Notes: a model not told the origin generated them from the letters alone. Numbered from the stretch's first letter, positions 25,117 to 35,924 are shown. The stretch is 47,197 nucleotides of DNA from Mogibacterium sp. (GCA_017510725.1 JAFWMD010000025.1:1-47197), one strand, 5' to 3'. Made by a program: numbers and translations.

Positions 25117-25950
25117 CTATGGTCTGTGAAATATGTCGTAGTTTCTGTTCTCTTTTGAATGAAAGTCTGATCCGCGGGTGATCATCAGTCCATGCTCCTT
25201 TGCATATGCAACTAGCAATTCTGACTGCTCAGGACTCGCTGACGGGTGAAAGCACTCAATGCCATCGATTCCATACTCAATCATTCTGTCCATTATCTTG
25301 TACATCCTCGGCTTGAAGTCTTCAAAACTTTCATTCGCCCGGCGCTGCTCCATTGGATGAGCCAATACGGCAAGTCCTCCAGCGTTCTGTATGACTTTGA
25401 CAACCTCCTGTGACGACAATGTAACTTTTTTTATGGCTTTGAGATCCGGTTCTTTAAAAACAGTAGCAAAGGCTTCCCTTACATCTTTTACTATGCCCTT
25501 CTGCACCATAACTGTTGCAAAAGTAGGCTTTCCCACATAGCGGCCGTTATTTACACTCCATATTTCTTCCGGTGTTATTCCATAGCCTCTTTTATTCAGA
25601 CAATCCCTGAATTTTTCGTTCCTGTTTCTTCTTTCCTCCGTTACATAGATAAGAGTGTCCATAAACGCTTCATCATGAGGATCAACTCCATACCCGAGTA
25701 TGTGGAGATCCTTGCCGAGAACGTCCTCTGAGTCAAATTCAATTCCATAGATAAACTGCAATCCAAGAGACTCTGCGTACGGTGCACCCGCCACAGATCC
25801 TCCAATTCCGTCATGGTCTGTAATTGCAAGCAGCTCATAGCCCTCTGCGGCACGCATATCAATCAGTTCCTGTGGTGTCAGTTCACCATCAGAGAAACGG
25901 GTATGCATGTGAAGATCCTTTTTAAGGTCTGACTCTATGAGAGCCCGCAT
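25117..25950 (-). CDS. PHP-domain phosphoesterase (nucleoside 3',5'-bisphosphatase / RNase AM-like)
   Basis: PHP superfamily metal-dependent phosphoesterase, 277 residues. Metal ligands are seen in DLHMHTRFSDG, ITDHDGIGG, AVLAHPME, ECFHPSAS and RGSDFHS. It resembles the YciV/RNase AM group, which degrades 5'-phosphorylated short RNAs and 3',5'-nucleoside bisphosphates. The open frame reaches 26046 inside hpt, but the ATG at 25950 follows AAGGAT, clears the hpt stop by 28 bases and gives the family-like start; the longer one is rejected. Last gene of the operon. Confidence 0.85.
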   Translation of the reverse strand: MRALIESDLKKDLHMHTRFSDGELTPQELIDMRAAEGYELLAITDHDGIGGSVAGAPYAESLGLQFIYGIEFDSEDVLGKDLHILGYGVDPHDEAFMDTLIYVTEERRNRNEKFRDCLNKRGYGITPEEIWSVNNGRYVGKPTFATVMVQKGIVKDVREAFATVFKEPDLKAIKKVTLSSQEVVKVIQNAGGLAVLAHPMEQRRANESFEDFKPRMYKIMDRMIEYGIDGIECFHPSASPEQSELLVAYAKEHGLMITRGSDFHSKENRNYDIFHRP

Positions 25951-25978
25951 GTCATCCTTATTGAATTCTTCTGATATC

Positions 25979-26524
25979 TTACAGTGAGTCAACGTCGTCC
26001 TCTTCAAGGTATGAAATATATGGCAGATCCCTGTATTTCTGGTCAAAGTCCAGTCCGTATCCGATTACAAAAAGATCATCGATCTCAAAGCCTACATAGT
26101 CTGCATGGAAATCTGCAGTCCTGCGCGACTCCTTATTAAGCATCGTGCATACCTTTACGCACTTAGGTCCTCTCTCTTCGAGTTTTCCCAGTACATACTT
26201 CAGAGTGTTGCCTGTGTCAACAATGTCTTCAACAACGATGATGTTGGCATTATACATGTTGATCTCAGGATCGAATTTGATCTTTACTACACCGGAGCTC
26301 GACTTGGAAGCACCATAGCTGCTTGCAGAAATGAAATCGAGCTTGGTCTTGACCGTAAGATTTTTCATGATATCTCCGATCCACAGAATCGATCCCTTAA
26401 GCGTACAGAGCAGGATGACTTCCTCGCCCTCAAAATCCTTATCAATCTGTGCGGCGATTTCCTTTGCCCTTTTTGAGATCTGTTCCTCAGTGAAAAGGAT
26501 CTTACCTAATCTTTCGCTTGCCAT
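25979..26524 (-). CDS. hpt: hypoxanthine phosphoribosyltransferase
   Basis: Purine salvage enzyme converting hypoxanthine or guanine plus PRPP into IMP or GMP, 181 residues. Motifs: LCTLKGSILWIGDI, SSYGASKSSSGVVKI and the PRPP-binding loop VVEDIVDTGNTL; the C-terminal FVIGYGLDFDQKYRDLPYI is the family signature. The start has GGGAGG. It lies 17 bases after engB. Joining a protease operon is not usual in Bacillus but gene spacing here supports cotranscription. Confidence 0.97.
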   Translation of the reverse strand: MASERLGKILFTEEQISKRAKEIAAQIDKDFEGEEVILLCTLKGSILWIGDIMKNLTVKTKLDFISASSYGASKSSSGVVKIKFDPEINMYNANIIVVEDIVDTGNTLKYVLGKLEERGPKCVKVCTMLNKESRRTADFHADYVGFEIDDLFVIGYGLDFDQKYRDLPYISYLEEDDVDSL

Positions 26525-26541
26525 ATTGCCTCCCTGATCTC

Positions 26542-27123
26542 CTAAAGTAGAGATACTATTACTTCGAGCAGTTCTTCATCACCGGTTTTTTTCAGTGCTG
26601 AAACCGGTATCACCTTGTCTTCTCTGCTCATCCCCAGCGTCTGTCTTATCGTCTTTATGCAGGCTGCCTTCTGGTTGTTACCGACCTTATCAGCCTTTGT
26701 CGCGACGACTATGCCGTCGAGACCATAATACTTGAGATAATCATACATCTGCACATCCTGAGCGCTCGGTTTATGTCTGATATCTACGAGCTGCACTACT
26801 TTGCGCAGATTTCTTCTGTTTTCAAGGTAGCCTTCTATCATGGCTCCCCATTTCTCACTCTCAGACCGGCTCACCTTCGCAAACCCATATCCGGGCAGGT
26901 CAACTATCCTGAACAGATCATCACATCTGTAGAAGTTGATCGTCCTGGTCTTGCCCGGGCTTCCTGAGACCCTGGCAAGAGCCTTTCTGCCTGTGATGAG
27001 ATTCAGCAGCGATGATTTCCCGACATTGGATCTCCCTGCGAAAGCAATCTCAGGAATATCCTCCGGCGGATATTGCGACGCCTTTACGGCGACGGCTTCG
27101 AGTTCGGCTTTATTTATCTTCAT
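26542..27123 (-). CDS. engB: ribosome biogenesis GTPase EngB (YsxC)
   Basis: Essential-type small GTPase for 50S assembly, 193 residues. G1 AGRSNVGKSSLLN, switch region GKTRTINFYRC, G3 DLPGYGFAKV, G4 TKADKVGN, G5 VSALKKTG. It starts four bases after the lon stop codon, so translation is probably coupled. The lon-engB order is conserved in Bacillota. Confidence 0.97.
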   Translation of the reverse strand: MKINKAELEAVAVKASQYPPEDIPEIAFAGRSNVGKSSLLNLITGRKALARVSGSPGKTRTINFYRCDDLFRIVDLPGYGFAKVSRSESEKWGAMIEGYLENRRNLRKVVQLVDIRHKPSAQDVQMYDYLKYYGLDGIVVATKADKVGNNQKAACIKTIRQTLGMSREDKVIPVSALKKTGDEELLEVIVSLL

Positions 27124-27127
27124 GTAC

Positions 27128-29449
27128 TTATTGTATCACTATCGGAATAACTTCTTCAAAGTCTGATACCGGTATAAATTCGATTTCCTTACGTACTGAT
27201 GCAGGTATTTCCTCGAGATCCGGCTCATTCTCCTTAGGTATAATGATCCTGCGGATTCCCTGCCTGTATGCTGCAAGCGATTTTTCCTTAAGTCCGCCTA
27301 TTCTGAGCACCTTGCCCCTCAGCGTTATCTCTCCGGTCATGGCGACCGTCTTATCAGCCTTGCGGTCGGTAAGGAGAGAGAACAGCGCACTGCACATGGT
27401 TATACCTGCAGAAGGACCATCCTTAGGTGTAGCCCCTTCCGGAATATGTATCTGTATGTCGTAATCCTTGAATACATCCTTGCCGATCCTGTATTTTCCG
27501 GATATAGACTTGATGTATCCGAGAGCCGTTGTAGCGGATTCTCTCATAACGTCGCCCATCTGACCTGTCAGGATGAGCTTGCCGGTGCCAGGCATTTTGA
27601 CTGTCTCTATCGTGAGTGTGACTCCGCCGACGGTAGTCCATGCCATACCTGTTGTGACTCCGACTTCAGGCTCGAGCGATCCGATGTCCTCTATGAATAT
27701 TCTCTTGCCAAGATATGATTTTAGATTTCTTGGAGTTACGTTGTTTTTCTTCTGCTTTCCGCTTACGATGTTGCGTGCAGCCTTGCGGCATGCATTTCCG
27801 ATCTCTCTTTCGAGATTTCTTACTCCCGCCTCACGTGTGTAATACTCGATGATGTCACGGATCGCAGCAGCAGTGATGCTGAACTGGTTCTTTCTGAGAC
27901 CATTCTCCTTCATCTTCTTAGGCACCAGGTACCCGGTCGCAATGTGTACCTTCTCCTCTTCCGTGTAGCTGGTGAGTTCAATTACTTCCATCCTGTCGAG
28001 CAGAGGCGCCGGTATTGTTGCAGTCGTGTTGGCAGTTGTAATGAACATGACATCTGAAAGGTCGAATGGTATCTCTAGATAGTGATCCGTGAACGTGCTG
28101 TTCTGCTCAGGATCGAGCACCTCAAGAAGTGCCGATGCAGGATCTCCCCTGAAGTCGCTTCCTATCTTGTCCACTTCGTCGAAGAGGAAAAGCGGATTGT
28201 TTGTGCCGCTCTCACTGATGCCATTGATGACTCTGCCAGGGATGGCACCGATATACGTGCGCCTGTGACCTCTTATCTCAGCCTCATCCCTTACTCCGCC
28301 CAGGGACATCCTTACAAACTCCCTGTTTGTCGCTCTTGCAATCGATTTGGCTATGGAAGTCTTTCCTACTCCCGGAGGGCCTACCAGACAGATGATCGGT
28401 CCTTTATTGTTTTTTGTGAGATGCTGAACTGCAAGGCATTCAAGAATTCTCTCCTTGACCTTCTCAAGTCCGTAGTGATCTTCGTTAAGGATCTTCTCCG
28501 CCTTGTTGATATTGCGGTTGATCTTATTAGCCTTGTGCCACGGCAGATCGAGTATGGTCTCGATGTATGTGCGGGACACATTGGCATCAGGACTCATCGG
28601 ACTCATCTTTGTGAACTTGTCGATCTCCTTGCGCAGCTTGGTATCGGTCTTCTCATCGAGCTTTAACTCATCAAGTTTTTCCTTCCACTGGCGGGCTTCG
28701 TCATCGGTATCCTCGTCTTCGCCGAGCTCCTCCTTGATGACCTGGAGCTGTTCCCTCAGATAGTACTCTCTCTGACCGCGGTTCATGTTCTTGACAACAC
28801 GGTTGTTTATCCTTTTCGCGATCGAAAGAATGTTGTTTTCCTTGCCAATGATATCGACCAGATGGCCTACCCTGAGTTTGACCGAATCGATTTCGAGCAG
28901 TGTCTGCTTGATATCGAACGAAACATCTACCTCATTCGCTATGAGACTGCAGAGGAGTGACGGATCATCGATGTCATCAATCAGTGTTCTGCCGGCAGAT
29001 TCGCCCTGGCCGGTCAGCTCGAGGTACTTCATGTACAGCTGTCTCAGTACCCTGATATTTGCCTGCATGCTGATATCATCAGTATCATTGTCGTAGTCTT
29101 CCGCAACAGTATAATCACACATGAGAAGGTCTCCGGCCTCATAGATGTCTTCGATCCTTACTCTCTGTTCAACTACAACAAGAATGCGGACATAATCCTC
29201 ATTCTTTTTTACAACCTGCCTTACGCGTACGATAACACCCGTCATGTAGCAGTCGTCCATCTTAGGAGCGCTCACAGACGGGTCTCTCTGTGCTGACACT
29301 ACAATATATTTGTCGCCGTTCATCGCTAGATCAACGGCGGCAAGTGACTTATCTCTTCCAATATCGAATCCCACTATAGTCCCCGGGAAGAACGTCTGCC
29401 CCCTGAGAGGGATATACGGGACTCTCTTTATGCTTTCCATTCCGCCCAT
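27128..29449 (-). CDS. lonA: ATP-dependent protease LonA, second copy
   Basis: LonA protease, 773 residues: N-terminal domain starting YIPLRGQTFFPGTIVGFDIGR, coiled linker REYYLREQLQVIKEELGED, AAA+ domain with GPPGVGKTSIAKS and FLFDEVDKIG, and a peptidase domain with the catalytic serine in PKDGPSAG and lysine in TGEITLRGKVLRIGG. Its ATG overlaps the clpX stop by one base (TAATG), giving translational coupling. Its place between clpX and engB makes it the orthologue of the usual LonA; the copy at 4597-6894 is the extra one. Confidence 0.97.
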   Translation of the reverse strand: MGGMESIKRVPYIPLRGQTFFPGTIVGFDIGRDKSLAAVDLAMNGDKYIVVSAQRDPSVSAPKMDDCYMTGVIVRVRQVVKKNEDYVRILVVVEQRVRIEDIYEAGDLLMCDYTVAEDYDNDTDDISMQANIRVLRQLYMKYLELTGQGESAGRTLIDDIDDPSLLCSLIANEVDVSFDIKQTLLEIDSVKLRVGHLVDIIGKENNILSIAKRINNRVVKNMNRGQREYYLREQLQVIKEELGEDEDTDDEARQWKEKLDELKLDEKTDTKLRKEIDKFTKMSPMSPDANVSRTYIETILDLPWHKANKINRNINKAEKILNEDHYGLEKVKERILECLAVQHLTKNNKGPIICLVGPPGVGKTSIAKSIARATNREFVRMSLGGVRDEAEIRGHRRTYIGAIPGRVINGISESGTNNPLFLFDEVDKIGSDFRGDPASALLEVLDPEQNSTFTDHYLEIPFDLSDVMFITTANTTATIPAPLLDRMEVIELTSYTEEEKVHIATGYLVPKKMKENGLRKNQFSITAAAIRDIIEYYTREAGVRNLEREIGNACRKAARNIVSGKQKKNNVTPRNLKSYLGKRIFIEDIGSLEPEVGVTTGMAWTTVGGVTLTIETVKMPGTGKLILTGQMGDVMRESATTALGYIKSISGKYRIGKDVFKDYDIQIHIPEGATPKDGPSAGITMCSALFSLLTDRKADKTVAMTGEITLRGKVLRIGGLKEKSLAAYRQGIRRIIIPKENEPDLEEIPASVRKEIEFIPVSDFEEVIPIVIQ

Positions 29450-30720
29450 TATGCTTCCTTTTCCGTATGTAAAGGTTTGCCGTCCTTCGCTTCGCCCCTG
29501 AGAATAAGTACAGGCTCCGCCTCGCCTTTCACGACATCAGCGGTAATGATGCATTTATCTACCTCAGGTCTGGAAGGCAGTTCGTACATTATATCAGTCA
29601 TCATCTTCTCGAAGATGCCTCTGAGGCCTCTGGCTCCGGTATTAAGTGCCAGCGCCTTCGCAGCTATAGCGCGTACTGCATCCTCCTCAACGATGAGATC
29701 CACATCATCCATCGCAAACAGTGTCTGATACTGCTTCACAAGAGAGTTCTTAGGTTCAGTGATTATCCTCACCAGAGCTTCCTCGCTGAGCTCACTGAGG
29801 GCTACAGTAACAGGAAGTCTTCCGATGAGTTCAGGAATGAGTCCAAACTTCAGAAGATCCTCAGGCTGTGCATTCAGAAGGATATCCGCCTCATTGAGGT
29901 CTACCTTCTTTTCCTCTTTATTGAAGCCGATGACCTTGTTTCCGAGTCTGACCTTGATTATCTTGTCGAGTCCTGTAAATGCTCCTCCGCATATGAACAG
30001 AACGTCCTTGGTATCAAAGTGTATGAACTCCTGATTAGGATGCTTCCTTCCGCCCTGAGGAGGAACGTTGGCAACGGTTCCCTCGATTATCTTGAGGAGA
30101 GCCTGCTGCACGCCCTCTCCGCTGACATCCCTGGTGATGGATGTGTTTTCAGATTTGCGCGCGATCTTGTCGATCTCATCTACATATATGATTCCCTTCT
30201 GGGCTCTTTCGAGGTCGCCGTCGGCAGCCTGATAAAGCCTCAGCAGGATGTTCTCAACGTCTTCACCTACATATCCTGCTTCTGTCAGTGATGTGGCATC
30301 GACTATTGCGAAAGGCACGTCAAGTATACGTGCCAGCGTCTGAGCAAGCAAAGTCTTACCGCAGCCTGTCGGCCCCAGCATGAGGATGTTGCTCTTCTGC
30401 AGCTCCACCTTATCAACATCGCTGTTCTTGTATCTTTCGAGATGCCTGATCCTTTTGTAGTGGTTGTATACCGCTACGGCAAGACTCTTCTTTGCAGGGT
30501 CCTGCTCTATCACATACTGATCGAGTTCGGATTTGATCTGCTCAGGAGTCGGAAGTTTCTTTGAACGCTTCCTCGGGACCGGTTTGATCTCTTCATCCAT
30601 CATTGATTTGATCAGATCGACGCATTCGTTGCATATATAGACATCAGGTCCGACCATCATGCTTCGGACCTGAGATGTTGTTTTACCGCAAAATGAACAT
30701 TTTGCTTCGTTATTCGGCAT
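29449..30720 (-). CDS. clpX: ClpXP unfoldase subunit ClpX
   Basis: AAA+ unfoldase that feeds proteins to ClpP, 423 residues. N-terminal zinc-binding domain CSFCGK...CNECVDL; Walker [14 protein letters not shown]; Walker [12 protein letters not shown]; a ClpP-docking IGF loop appears as IGFNKEE; sensor 2 [12 protein letters not shown]. It overlaps clpP by 11 bases with an AGGAG site inside clpP. Confidence 0.98.
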   Translation of the reverse strand: MPNNEAKCSFCGKTTSQVRSMMVGPDVYICNECVDLIKSMMDEEIKPVPRKRSKKLPTPEQIKSELDQYVIEQDPAKKSLAVAVYNHYKRIRHLERYKNSDVDKVELQKSNILMLGPTGCGKTLLAQTLARILDVPFAIVDATSLTEAGYVGEDVENILLRLYQAADGDLERAQKGIIYVDEIDKIARKSENTSITRDVSGEGVQQALLKIIEGTVANVPPQGGRKHPNQEFIHFDTKDVLFICGGAFTGLDKIIKVRLGNKVIGFNKEEKKVDLNEADILLNAQPEDLLKFGLIPELIGRLPVTVALSELSEEALVRIITEPKNSLVKQYQTLFAMDDVDLIVEEDAVRAIAAKALALNTGARGLRGIFEKMMTDIMYELPSRPEVDKCIITADVVKGEAEPVLILRGEAKDGKPLHTEKEA

Positions 30721-31303
30721 TTGTGCTCCTCTCGATGACCTTGTCGACCAGTCCGTAGGCTGCAGCGTCGGCTGCGGTCATGTAATTGTCTCTATCCGTA
30801 TCCTTTTCGATGACGGAAAGTTCCTGACCCGTAGCATCCGCAAGGATGTGGTTCAGTTTGTCCTTGATGGCAAGTATGTGATCGGCGTTGATCTTGATAT
30901 CCGACGCCTGACCCTGGAATCCGCCAAGAGGCTGGTGAATCATAATCTCAGCATTAGGCAGTGCGTATCTCTTGCCTTTTGTTCCGGCGGCAAGAAGAAC
31001 AGCGCCCATGCTGGCTGCCATTCCAACACAGATGGTGCTGATGTCAGGCTTTATGAATCTCATTGTGTCGTATATCGCTAGCCCGGCAGTTACCATGCCG
31101 CCAGGAGAGTTGATATATATATTGATATCCTTGTCCGGATCCTGCGCCTCAAGGAACAGGAGCTGAGCAACGACAACACTTGCCGTATGCTCAGTTATCT
31201 CTTCGTCTATGAATATGATCCTGTCGATCAGGAGCCTGGAATATATGTCATAAGTTCTTTCTCCCTGGCCCGTCTGTTCGACTACATAAGGTACATAATT
31301 CAT
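30710..31303 (-). CDS. clpP: ATP-dependent Clp protease proteolytic subunit
   Basis: Serine protease of the ClpXP complex, 197 residues. Catalytic triad Ser98 in [10 protein letters not shown], His123 in MIHQPLGG and Asp172 in DTDRDNYM. The oxyanion-forming INSPGG motif is present. Second in the tig-clpP-clpX-lon order, 22 bases after tig. Confidence 0.98.
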   Translation of the reverse strand: MNYVPYVVEQTGQGERTYDIYSRLLIDRIIFIDEEITEHTASVVVAQLLFLEAQDPDKDINIYINSPGGMVTAGLAIYDTMRFIKPDISTICVGMAASMGAVLLAAGTKGKRYALPNAEIMIHQPLGGFQGQASDIKINADHILAIKDKLNHILADATGQELSVIEKDTDRDNYMTAADAAAYGLVDKVIERSTNAE

Positions 31304-31325
31304 ACTGTTCTGTCCTCTCGTATGA

Positions 31326-32630
31326 TTACTCTTCTGTCTTTGCTTCTACCTGCTTTGCATTGTCAAACAGCCAGTCGATAGCCTTCTTTGTCTGTGCATC
31401 CTCTCTGAAGTAGTTTTCAGTCTCGGATCCTGCCATCTCCTTAACCTGGTCGACATCCATTCCGTACTGCTTTCCGAAGTCCTCCATGAGCTCGCGGATT
31501 TCTTCCTCAGCGACCTCAAGGTTTTCCATTCTGATAACGTTCTTGAGAAGTACTCTTGTTCTGATTCTCTTCTCAGCATCAGGCTTTGTCTCTTCTCTGA
31601 GCTCGTCTACTGTTTTGCCTGTCCACTCGAGGTACTGCTTGAGTCCGAGGCCCTGAGCAGAGAGACTCTGGTTCATGTCATAAAGCATGTTTTCGATCTC
31701 GTTCTGGATCATGACAGCCGGAACTTCAATCTCATTCTTTGTATACAGCTGCTCGAGAACTCTGTCCTTCATTACAGAAAGATCTGTCTCTGCTGCCTTC
31801 TCCTGGAGTTTCTTCTTGAGATCTTCCTTGTACTCGGCAAGTGTCTCGAAATCGCTTACATCGCTTGCGAGCTCATCATCGATTTCCGGAAGGATCTCTT
31901 TCTCGATTTCGTGAACCTTGCACTTGAAGAGTGCAGGCTTTCCTGCAAGTTCCTCTGCGTGATAATCTTCAGGGAATGTGACCTCTACGTCGACTTCATC
32001 GCCGGCTTCCTTACCCTCGAGCTGCTCTTCGAAACCAGGGATGAACTGTCCCGAACCGAGCTTGAGCTCATAATTATCAGCTTTTCCGCCGCTGAATGCT
32101 TCGCCGTCAACGCTTCCATCAAAGTCGATCACTACTGTATCGCCATTTTCTGACTTGCGGTCTTCTACGATTTCCATTCTTGCCTGGCTCTTCTGAACTC
32201 TCTCGAGCTCTTCCTGGACTTCCTTGTCACCGATTACTGTCTCAACCTTTTCGATCTCGAGTCCCTTGTAGTTCTCAACTTCGATTTCAGGGAAGATCTG
32301 TACGGATCCGGACAGCACTACAGGCTCGTCAGCCTTTACCTCAGGGGATTCAAATGATGGCTGTGAAATGACTTCGAGATCCATGTCCTTAACAGCTTCA
32401 TAATAGTTCTTCTCAAGCAGATCGTTGAGTGCCTCGTCCCAGAATACGTCGTGGCCATAGTGACTTTCGATAATCTTCCTAGGTGCCTTGCCCTTGCGGA
32501 ATCCGTCAATCTGGAATTTTCCTCTGTTTGCCAGATATGCCTTGTTAAGTGCGTCCTTAAACTCTTCTGCCGAGAATTCGATGTTGAATTTTACGACTCC
32601 GTTTTCCTTTGAAACCTGTGTAGCCTTCAT
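31326..32630 (-). CDS. tig: trigger factor (ribosome-associated chaperone)
   Basis: Ribosome-bound chaperone and prolyl isomerase, 434 residues. N-terminal ribosome-binding domain with the signature [20 protein letters not shown]-type PPIase domain (about 150-240, [32 protein letters not shown]); C-terminal helical chaperone domain. GGAGG precedes the ATG. Its linkage to clpP-clpX is common in Bacteria. Confidence 0.97.
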   Translation of the reverse strand: MKATQVSKENGVVKFNIEFSAEEFKDALNKAYLANRGKFQIDGFRKGKAPRKIIESHYGHDVFWDEALNDLLEKNYYEAVKDMDLEVISQPSFESPEVKADEPVVLSGSVQIFPEIEVENYKGLEIEKVETVIGDKEVQEELERVQKSQARMEIVEDRKSENGDTVVIDFDGSVDGEAFSGGKADNYELKLGSGQFIPGFEEQLEGKEAGDEVDVEVTFPEDYHAEELAGKPALFKCKVHEIEKEILPEIDDELASDVSDFETLAEYKEDLKKKLQEKAAETDLSVMKDRVLEQLYTKNEIEVPAVMIQNEIENMLYDMNQSLSAQGLGLKQYLEWTGKTVDELREETKPDAEKRIRTRVLLKNVIRMENLEVAEEEIRELMEDFGKQYGMDVDQVKEMAGSETENYFREDAQTKKAIDWLFDNAKQVEAKTEE

Positions 32631-32677
32631 TTGAATTGTTCCTCCGTTTTATATTTATTCTTGTTTATTACTTTTAT

Positions 32678-33289
32678 TTATTCAAACGCTCTCTGGAGCT
32701 TGGATCTGTCCTCCGTCTCCAGACCGTATTTGTTCTGTATCCTGCGCGCGAGTTCCATGAAATCTTCTTCACTGCCGTAATACCACTCTACTTCGAGTTC
32801 GGATACCGGCACCAGATGTCCGTCAATGTGGTGTATGACTCCCTCATCCACGGATATGCAGCTTATAGACCTGCCTGTATCGACCTTGAACTGCTTTCTC
32901 TCAAAATCCATTGAAATGGTAGGTTTAAGAGGCTTATCGCCTGCAGCATCAAGAAGCACATCATAAGCATCACTCGAGATGAAGATCCCGATGTTCGGAT
33001 TCAATGCAAAGCGGTCATCATTTACAACGAGGTTGAACTCCTCGCGTCTGTGAAGGCCATCTTTGACATTTACATCCCACTTTATGGTGACTGTACACCT
33101 GTCATCTTCCTGGCGGATCCTGTAAGCGATTCCCTTTTTTCTGAAATCGAAATCTTCCGTATCAAAATACGCTGCATGCATATCGATGGTTTCTACTTCC
33201 TCGATACCAACATTTCTGGATGCTGCAGTCTCAACTATGCTGTCAAATACGGATGTATCGTCCAGACGGTATTTGAATTCTGTCTCCAT
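32678..33289 (-). CDS. CYTH domain protein (triphosphate tunnel metalloenzyme)
   Basis: CYTH/TTM family protein, 203 residues. The diagnostic ExExK motif is at the start (METEFKYRL). Alternating charged beta strands such as AYRIRQEDDRCTVTIKWD and REEFNLVV fit the tunnel barrel that binds triphosphates with divalent metal. Family members act as inorganic triphosphatase or thiamine triphosphatase; the substrate here is not known. It is first in the long operon, 47 bases before tig. Confidence 0.85.
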   Translation of the reverse strand: METEFKYRLDDTSVFDSIVETAASRNVGIEEVETIDMHAAYFDTEDFDFRKKGIAYRIRQEDDRCTVTIKWDVNVKDGLHRREEFNLVVNDDRFALNPNIGIFISSDAYDVLLDAAGDKPLKPTISMDFERKQFKVDTGRSISCISVDEGVIHHIDGHLVPVSELEVEWYYGSEEDFMELARRIQNKYGLETEDRSKLQRAFE

Positions 33290-33355
33290 ATAACTCCTCC
33301 GTCGCTCTGCGCTTCATTCTTTCCTTTCCGGAGCGCGTAACGCACAAGCCTATAG

Positions 33356-33384
33356 ATTGTACTAGAAAACTCGCTATTCTTCAA
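33356..33384 (-). promoter_or_regulatory. promoter of CYTH-tig-clpP-clpX-lon-engB-hpt operon
   Basis: -35 TTGAAG (33384-33379), 17-base spacer, -10 TACAAT (33361-33356) on the minus strand, overlapping the end of murI. No CIRCE or other repeat is seen near it. Confidence 0.7.
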
Positions 33385-34174
33385 GTTTTAACAGATGAAT
33401 CTTGAAATCAGTATCCTTAAACAGCCTGTCAGTCATTGCAATGAAGTTATCTGACATGTCACTGGCATAATATCTGTCGGTGAATTCAGAGCCCGATGCA
33501 AGCATGTCTTTTTCCTTAAGTATCTCCGCGGCTTCCCTGATGACCTCAGCAGAAGAGCTGTACATGCGAAGATTCGGATAAAGGCTTCTGATGTGTCCGG
33601 ACACCAGTGGATAGTGTGTGCAGCCAAGGATCAGATCTTCGAAGCCCCCTTCTTTTACGAAGTCATCCATGTAATGACTGACCGTGAGCTTCATTATTTC
33701 AGTATCTGTGAGTCCGTCCTCTATAAGAGGTACTATGGCAGGGCACGCCTCACTGTACACCTCAATGTCCGGGCTCATTGCTCTGAGCTCTTTTCCATAC
33801 ACATCGCTGCCTATGGTCGCTTTAGTTGCGATGACTCCTACTTTTTTGCATCCGTCGCCTACCACCTTTTTGACCGTAGGTTCGATAACGCCGATTATCG
33901 GAATAGCCGGATAGCGCTTCCTAAGGGCATCAAGCGCGACCGCAGTCACGGTGTTGCAGGCTATGATTATCATTTTGGTGTTGCGGGCTACCAGATAGTC
34001 AACATTCTGTTTGGCAAACTTCACAATTGTCTCAGGTGATTTGGATCCGTAAGGAGTTCTGGCTGTATCCCCCAGATAAATTACTCTTTCTTCCGGTAAT
34101 TGTCTGTGAAGCTCCTGTACGGATGTAAGACCGCCAAGTCCCGAGTCAAATACTCCAATTGGTCTGTTATCCAT
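33374..34174 (-). CDS. murI: glutamate racemase
   Basis: Makes D-glutamate for peptidoglycan, 266 residues. Motifs: GVFDSGLGGLT, YLGDTARTPYG, catalytic Cys73 in IIACNT and Cys185 in LGCTHYPL. The ATG lies one base after the stop of the upstream MBL nuclease, behind AGGAGGG, so translation is coupled. Confidence 0.97.
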   Translation of the reverse strand: MDNRPIGVFDSGLGGLTSVQELHRQLPEERVIYLGDTARTPYGSKSPETIVKFAKQNVDYLVARNTKMIIIACNTVTAVALDALRKRYPAIPIIGVIEPTVKKVVGDGCKKVGVIATKATIGSDVYGKELRAMSPDIEVYSEACPAIVPLIEDGLTDTEIMKLTVSHYMDDFVKEGGFEDLILGCTHYPLVSGHIRSLYPNLRMYSSSAEVIREAAEILKEKDMLASGSEFTDRYYASDMSDNFIAMTDRLFKDTDFKIHLLKLEE

Positions 34175-34175
34175 C

Positions 34176-35813
34176 CTATCCCTCCTGAGAACCGTATTTA
34201 TTGAGGATAGCTTCTATCTCTCTTCTCATCTTGTTAAGGTCCTTATTGGCGCCGCCTTCGCTTCTGTTTATGAGTTTCATGAGTTCATCACCGGCCCTCC
34301 TGAGATCCCTGTATGCAGGCGAAGCATTCGATGAAGCCCTGTGATCATCTCCGGAATTACTGAAAGACTGTTTCCTTATGACCGGAATGACCTGAGCTCT
34401 GTGTACGAGTTCGTCAGCTGCCAGATCCCAGACCTCCCCGCTGTATGGAGCTATCGCCGGCTTGCCCGTATCCATCGAGGCTAACTCAGCAAGGGTTTCA
34501 GTGACTTTATCTTCGCCGTGATTGATGAAAATCCTCGTGCCCGGTTTCACCTTTTTTAGCCATGTGCGAAGATGAGGTTTATCAGCATGACTGCTAAAGG
34601 AGTCTATTCTGAGTATCTCAGCCTTTACTGCTATTTCTTCACCGAAGAGTTTGACTGCTGAATCACCAGCGAGCAGCTTGGCTCCAAGAGTACCTGCACT
34701 CTGATATCCAACAAAGAGGATAGTACACTCAGGTCTCCAGAGATTATGCTTCAGATGATGGCGAATCCTGCCGGCTTCGCACATCCCCGATGCCGAAAGG
34801 ATGATCTTTGGCGTCGTGTCATCATTTATAGCCTTTGACTCATCTGTAGTGACCGAAATCTTAAGGTCAGGGAATGTTACAGGATTTATGCCGGCCCTAA
34901 GCAGCTCAATCGCTTCTTCATCGTAGTATTCGTACATTCCTGTACTGTATATATTTGTAGCTTCTACTGCAAGCGGGCTGTCAACCACTACCGGGAAGCC
35001 GTCATGGCCTTTGATCAGACCTTCATCTTTTATTATCCTAAGGTAATACAGGAGTTCCTGCGTTCTTCCGACTGCAAATGACGGTACCACGATGTTGCCG
35101 CCACGGTCCAGAGTAGTCTGTATGATCCTGGTAAGCTGTGACACATAGTCAGGAGCCTCAGGATGTGTGCGGTCTCCATATGTGGATTCGCAGACAACAT
35201 AGTCAGCATGAGGAGGATCCTGAGGAGCGCGTATGAGCGGCTTTTCAAGGTTGCCCAGATCTCCCGAGAAGAGAATAGTCCTTTCAGTCCCATTCTCGTT
35301 TATCGTAAACAGCACACTTGCCGATCCGAGAAGATGACCTGCGTCAGTATAGCTGATCTTTACTCCGTCAAACAGTTCCACGTCAGTTCCATAGCCTGCC
35401 GTTTTGAACAAGGCCATGGTGCTGAGCACATCTTCCATTGTATACAGTGGAGTGTGTTCACCATCCTCATCAGCGCGCTTGCCCTTACGGTTTCTCCACT
35501 GCGCTTCCATTTCCTGAATATGTGCGGAATCTTTCAGCATGATATCACACAGCTGCCTTGTAGCCTCCGTTGAATAAATCGGGCCTCTGTAACCGCTGGC
35601 AACAAGGAAAGGCAGCTTACCCGTATGGTCAATGTGAGCATGTGTCACTACTATTGCATCTATATCTGATGGAGCTACTGGGATCTCGATGTTTTCGAAC
35701 AGATCCACTCCCTGTTCCATTCCACAGTCCACTATTATGTTTTTACCGCATACCTCAAGCAGTGAGCATGAGCCTGTGACTTCATGTGCGGCTCCGATAA
35801 AGGTTATTCTCAT
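34176..35813 (-). CDS. MBL-fold beta-CASP RNA nuclease (CPSF-like)
   Basis: Metallo-beta-lactamase fold protein with beta-CASP domain, 545 residues, of the group related to eukaryotic CPSF73 and often annotated as RNA-specific exonuclease. Metal ligands are in HAHIDHTGK, DAGHLLGSA and SGDLGNLE; the beta-CASP part has VPSFAVGRTQELLYYL, ILSASGMCEAGRI and SSHADKPHLRTW, and ends IFINHGED. The frame opens upstream to 35888, but ATG 35813 follows GGAGG and matches the family start MRITFIGAAHEVTGSC. It is the first gene of a pair with murI, divergent from hsp20. Confidence 0.9.
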   Translation of the reverse strand: MRITFIGAAHEVTGSCSLLEVCGKNIIVDCGMEQGVDLFENIEIPVAPSDIDAIVVTHAHIDHTGKLPFLVASGYRGPIYSTEATRQLCDIMLKDSAHIQEMEAQWRNRKGKRADEDGEHTPLYTMEDVLSTMALFKTAGYGTDVELFDGVKISYTDAGHLLGSASVLFTINENGTERTILFSGDLGNLEKPLIRAPQDPPHADYVVCESTYGDRTHPEAPDYVSQLTRIIQTTLDRGGNIVVPSFAVGRTQELLYYLRIIKDEGLIKGHDGFPVVVDSPLAVEATNIYSTGMYEYYDEEAIELLRAGINPVTFPDLKISVTTDESKAINDDTTPKIILSASGMCEAGRIRHHLKHNLWRPECTILFVGYQSAGTLGAKLLAGDSAVKLFGEEIAVKAEILRIDSFSSHADKPHLRTWLKKVKPGTRIFINHGEDKVTETLAELASMDTGKPAIAPYSGEVWDLAADELVHRAQVIPVIRKQSFSNSGDDHRASSNASPAYRDLRRAGDELMKLINRSEGGANKDLNKMRREIEAILNKYGSQEG

Positions 35814-35924
35814 GGCAGGACCTCCGCAAATTACATAATTATACGTATATATAATACCATAAACACATTGTATGTACTCCTTTTTCACAGCAAAATCACA
35901 AACCGGAAAATTTTTAAAAAAATG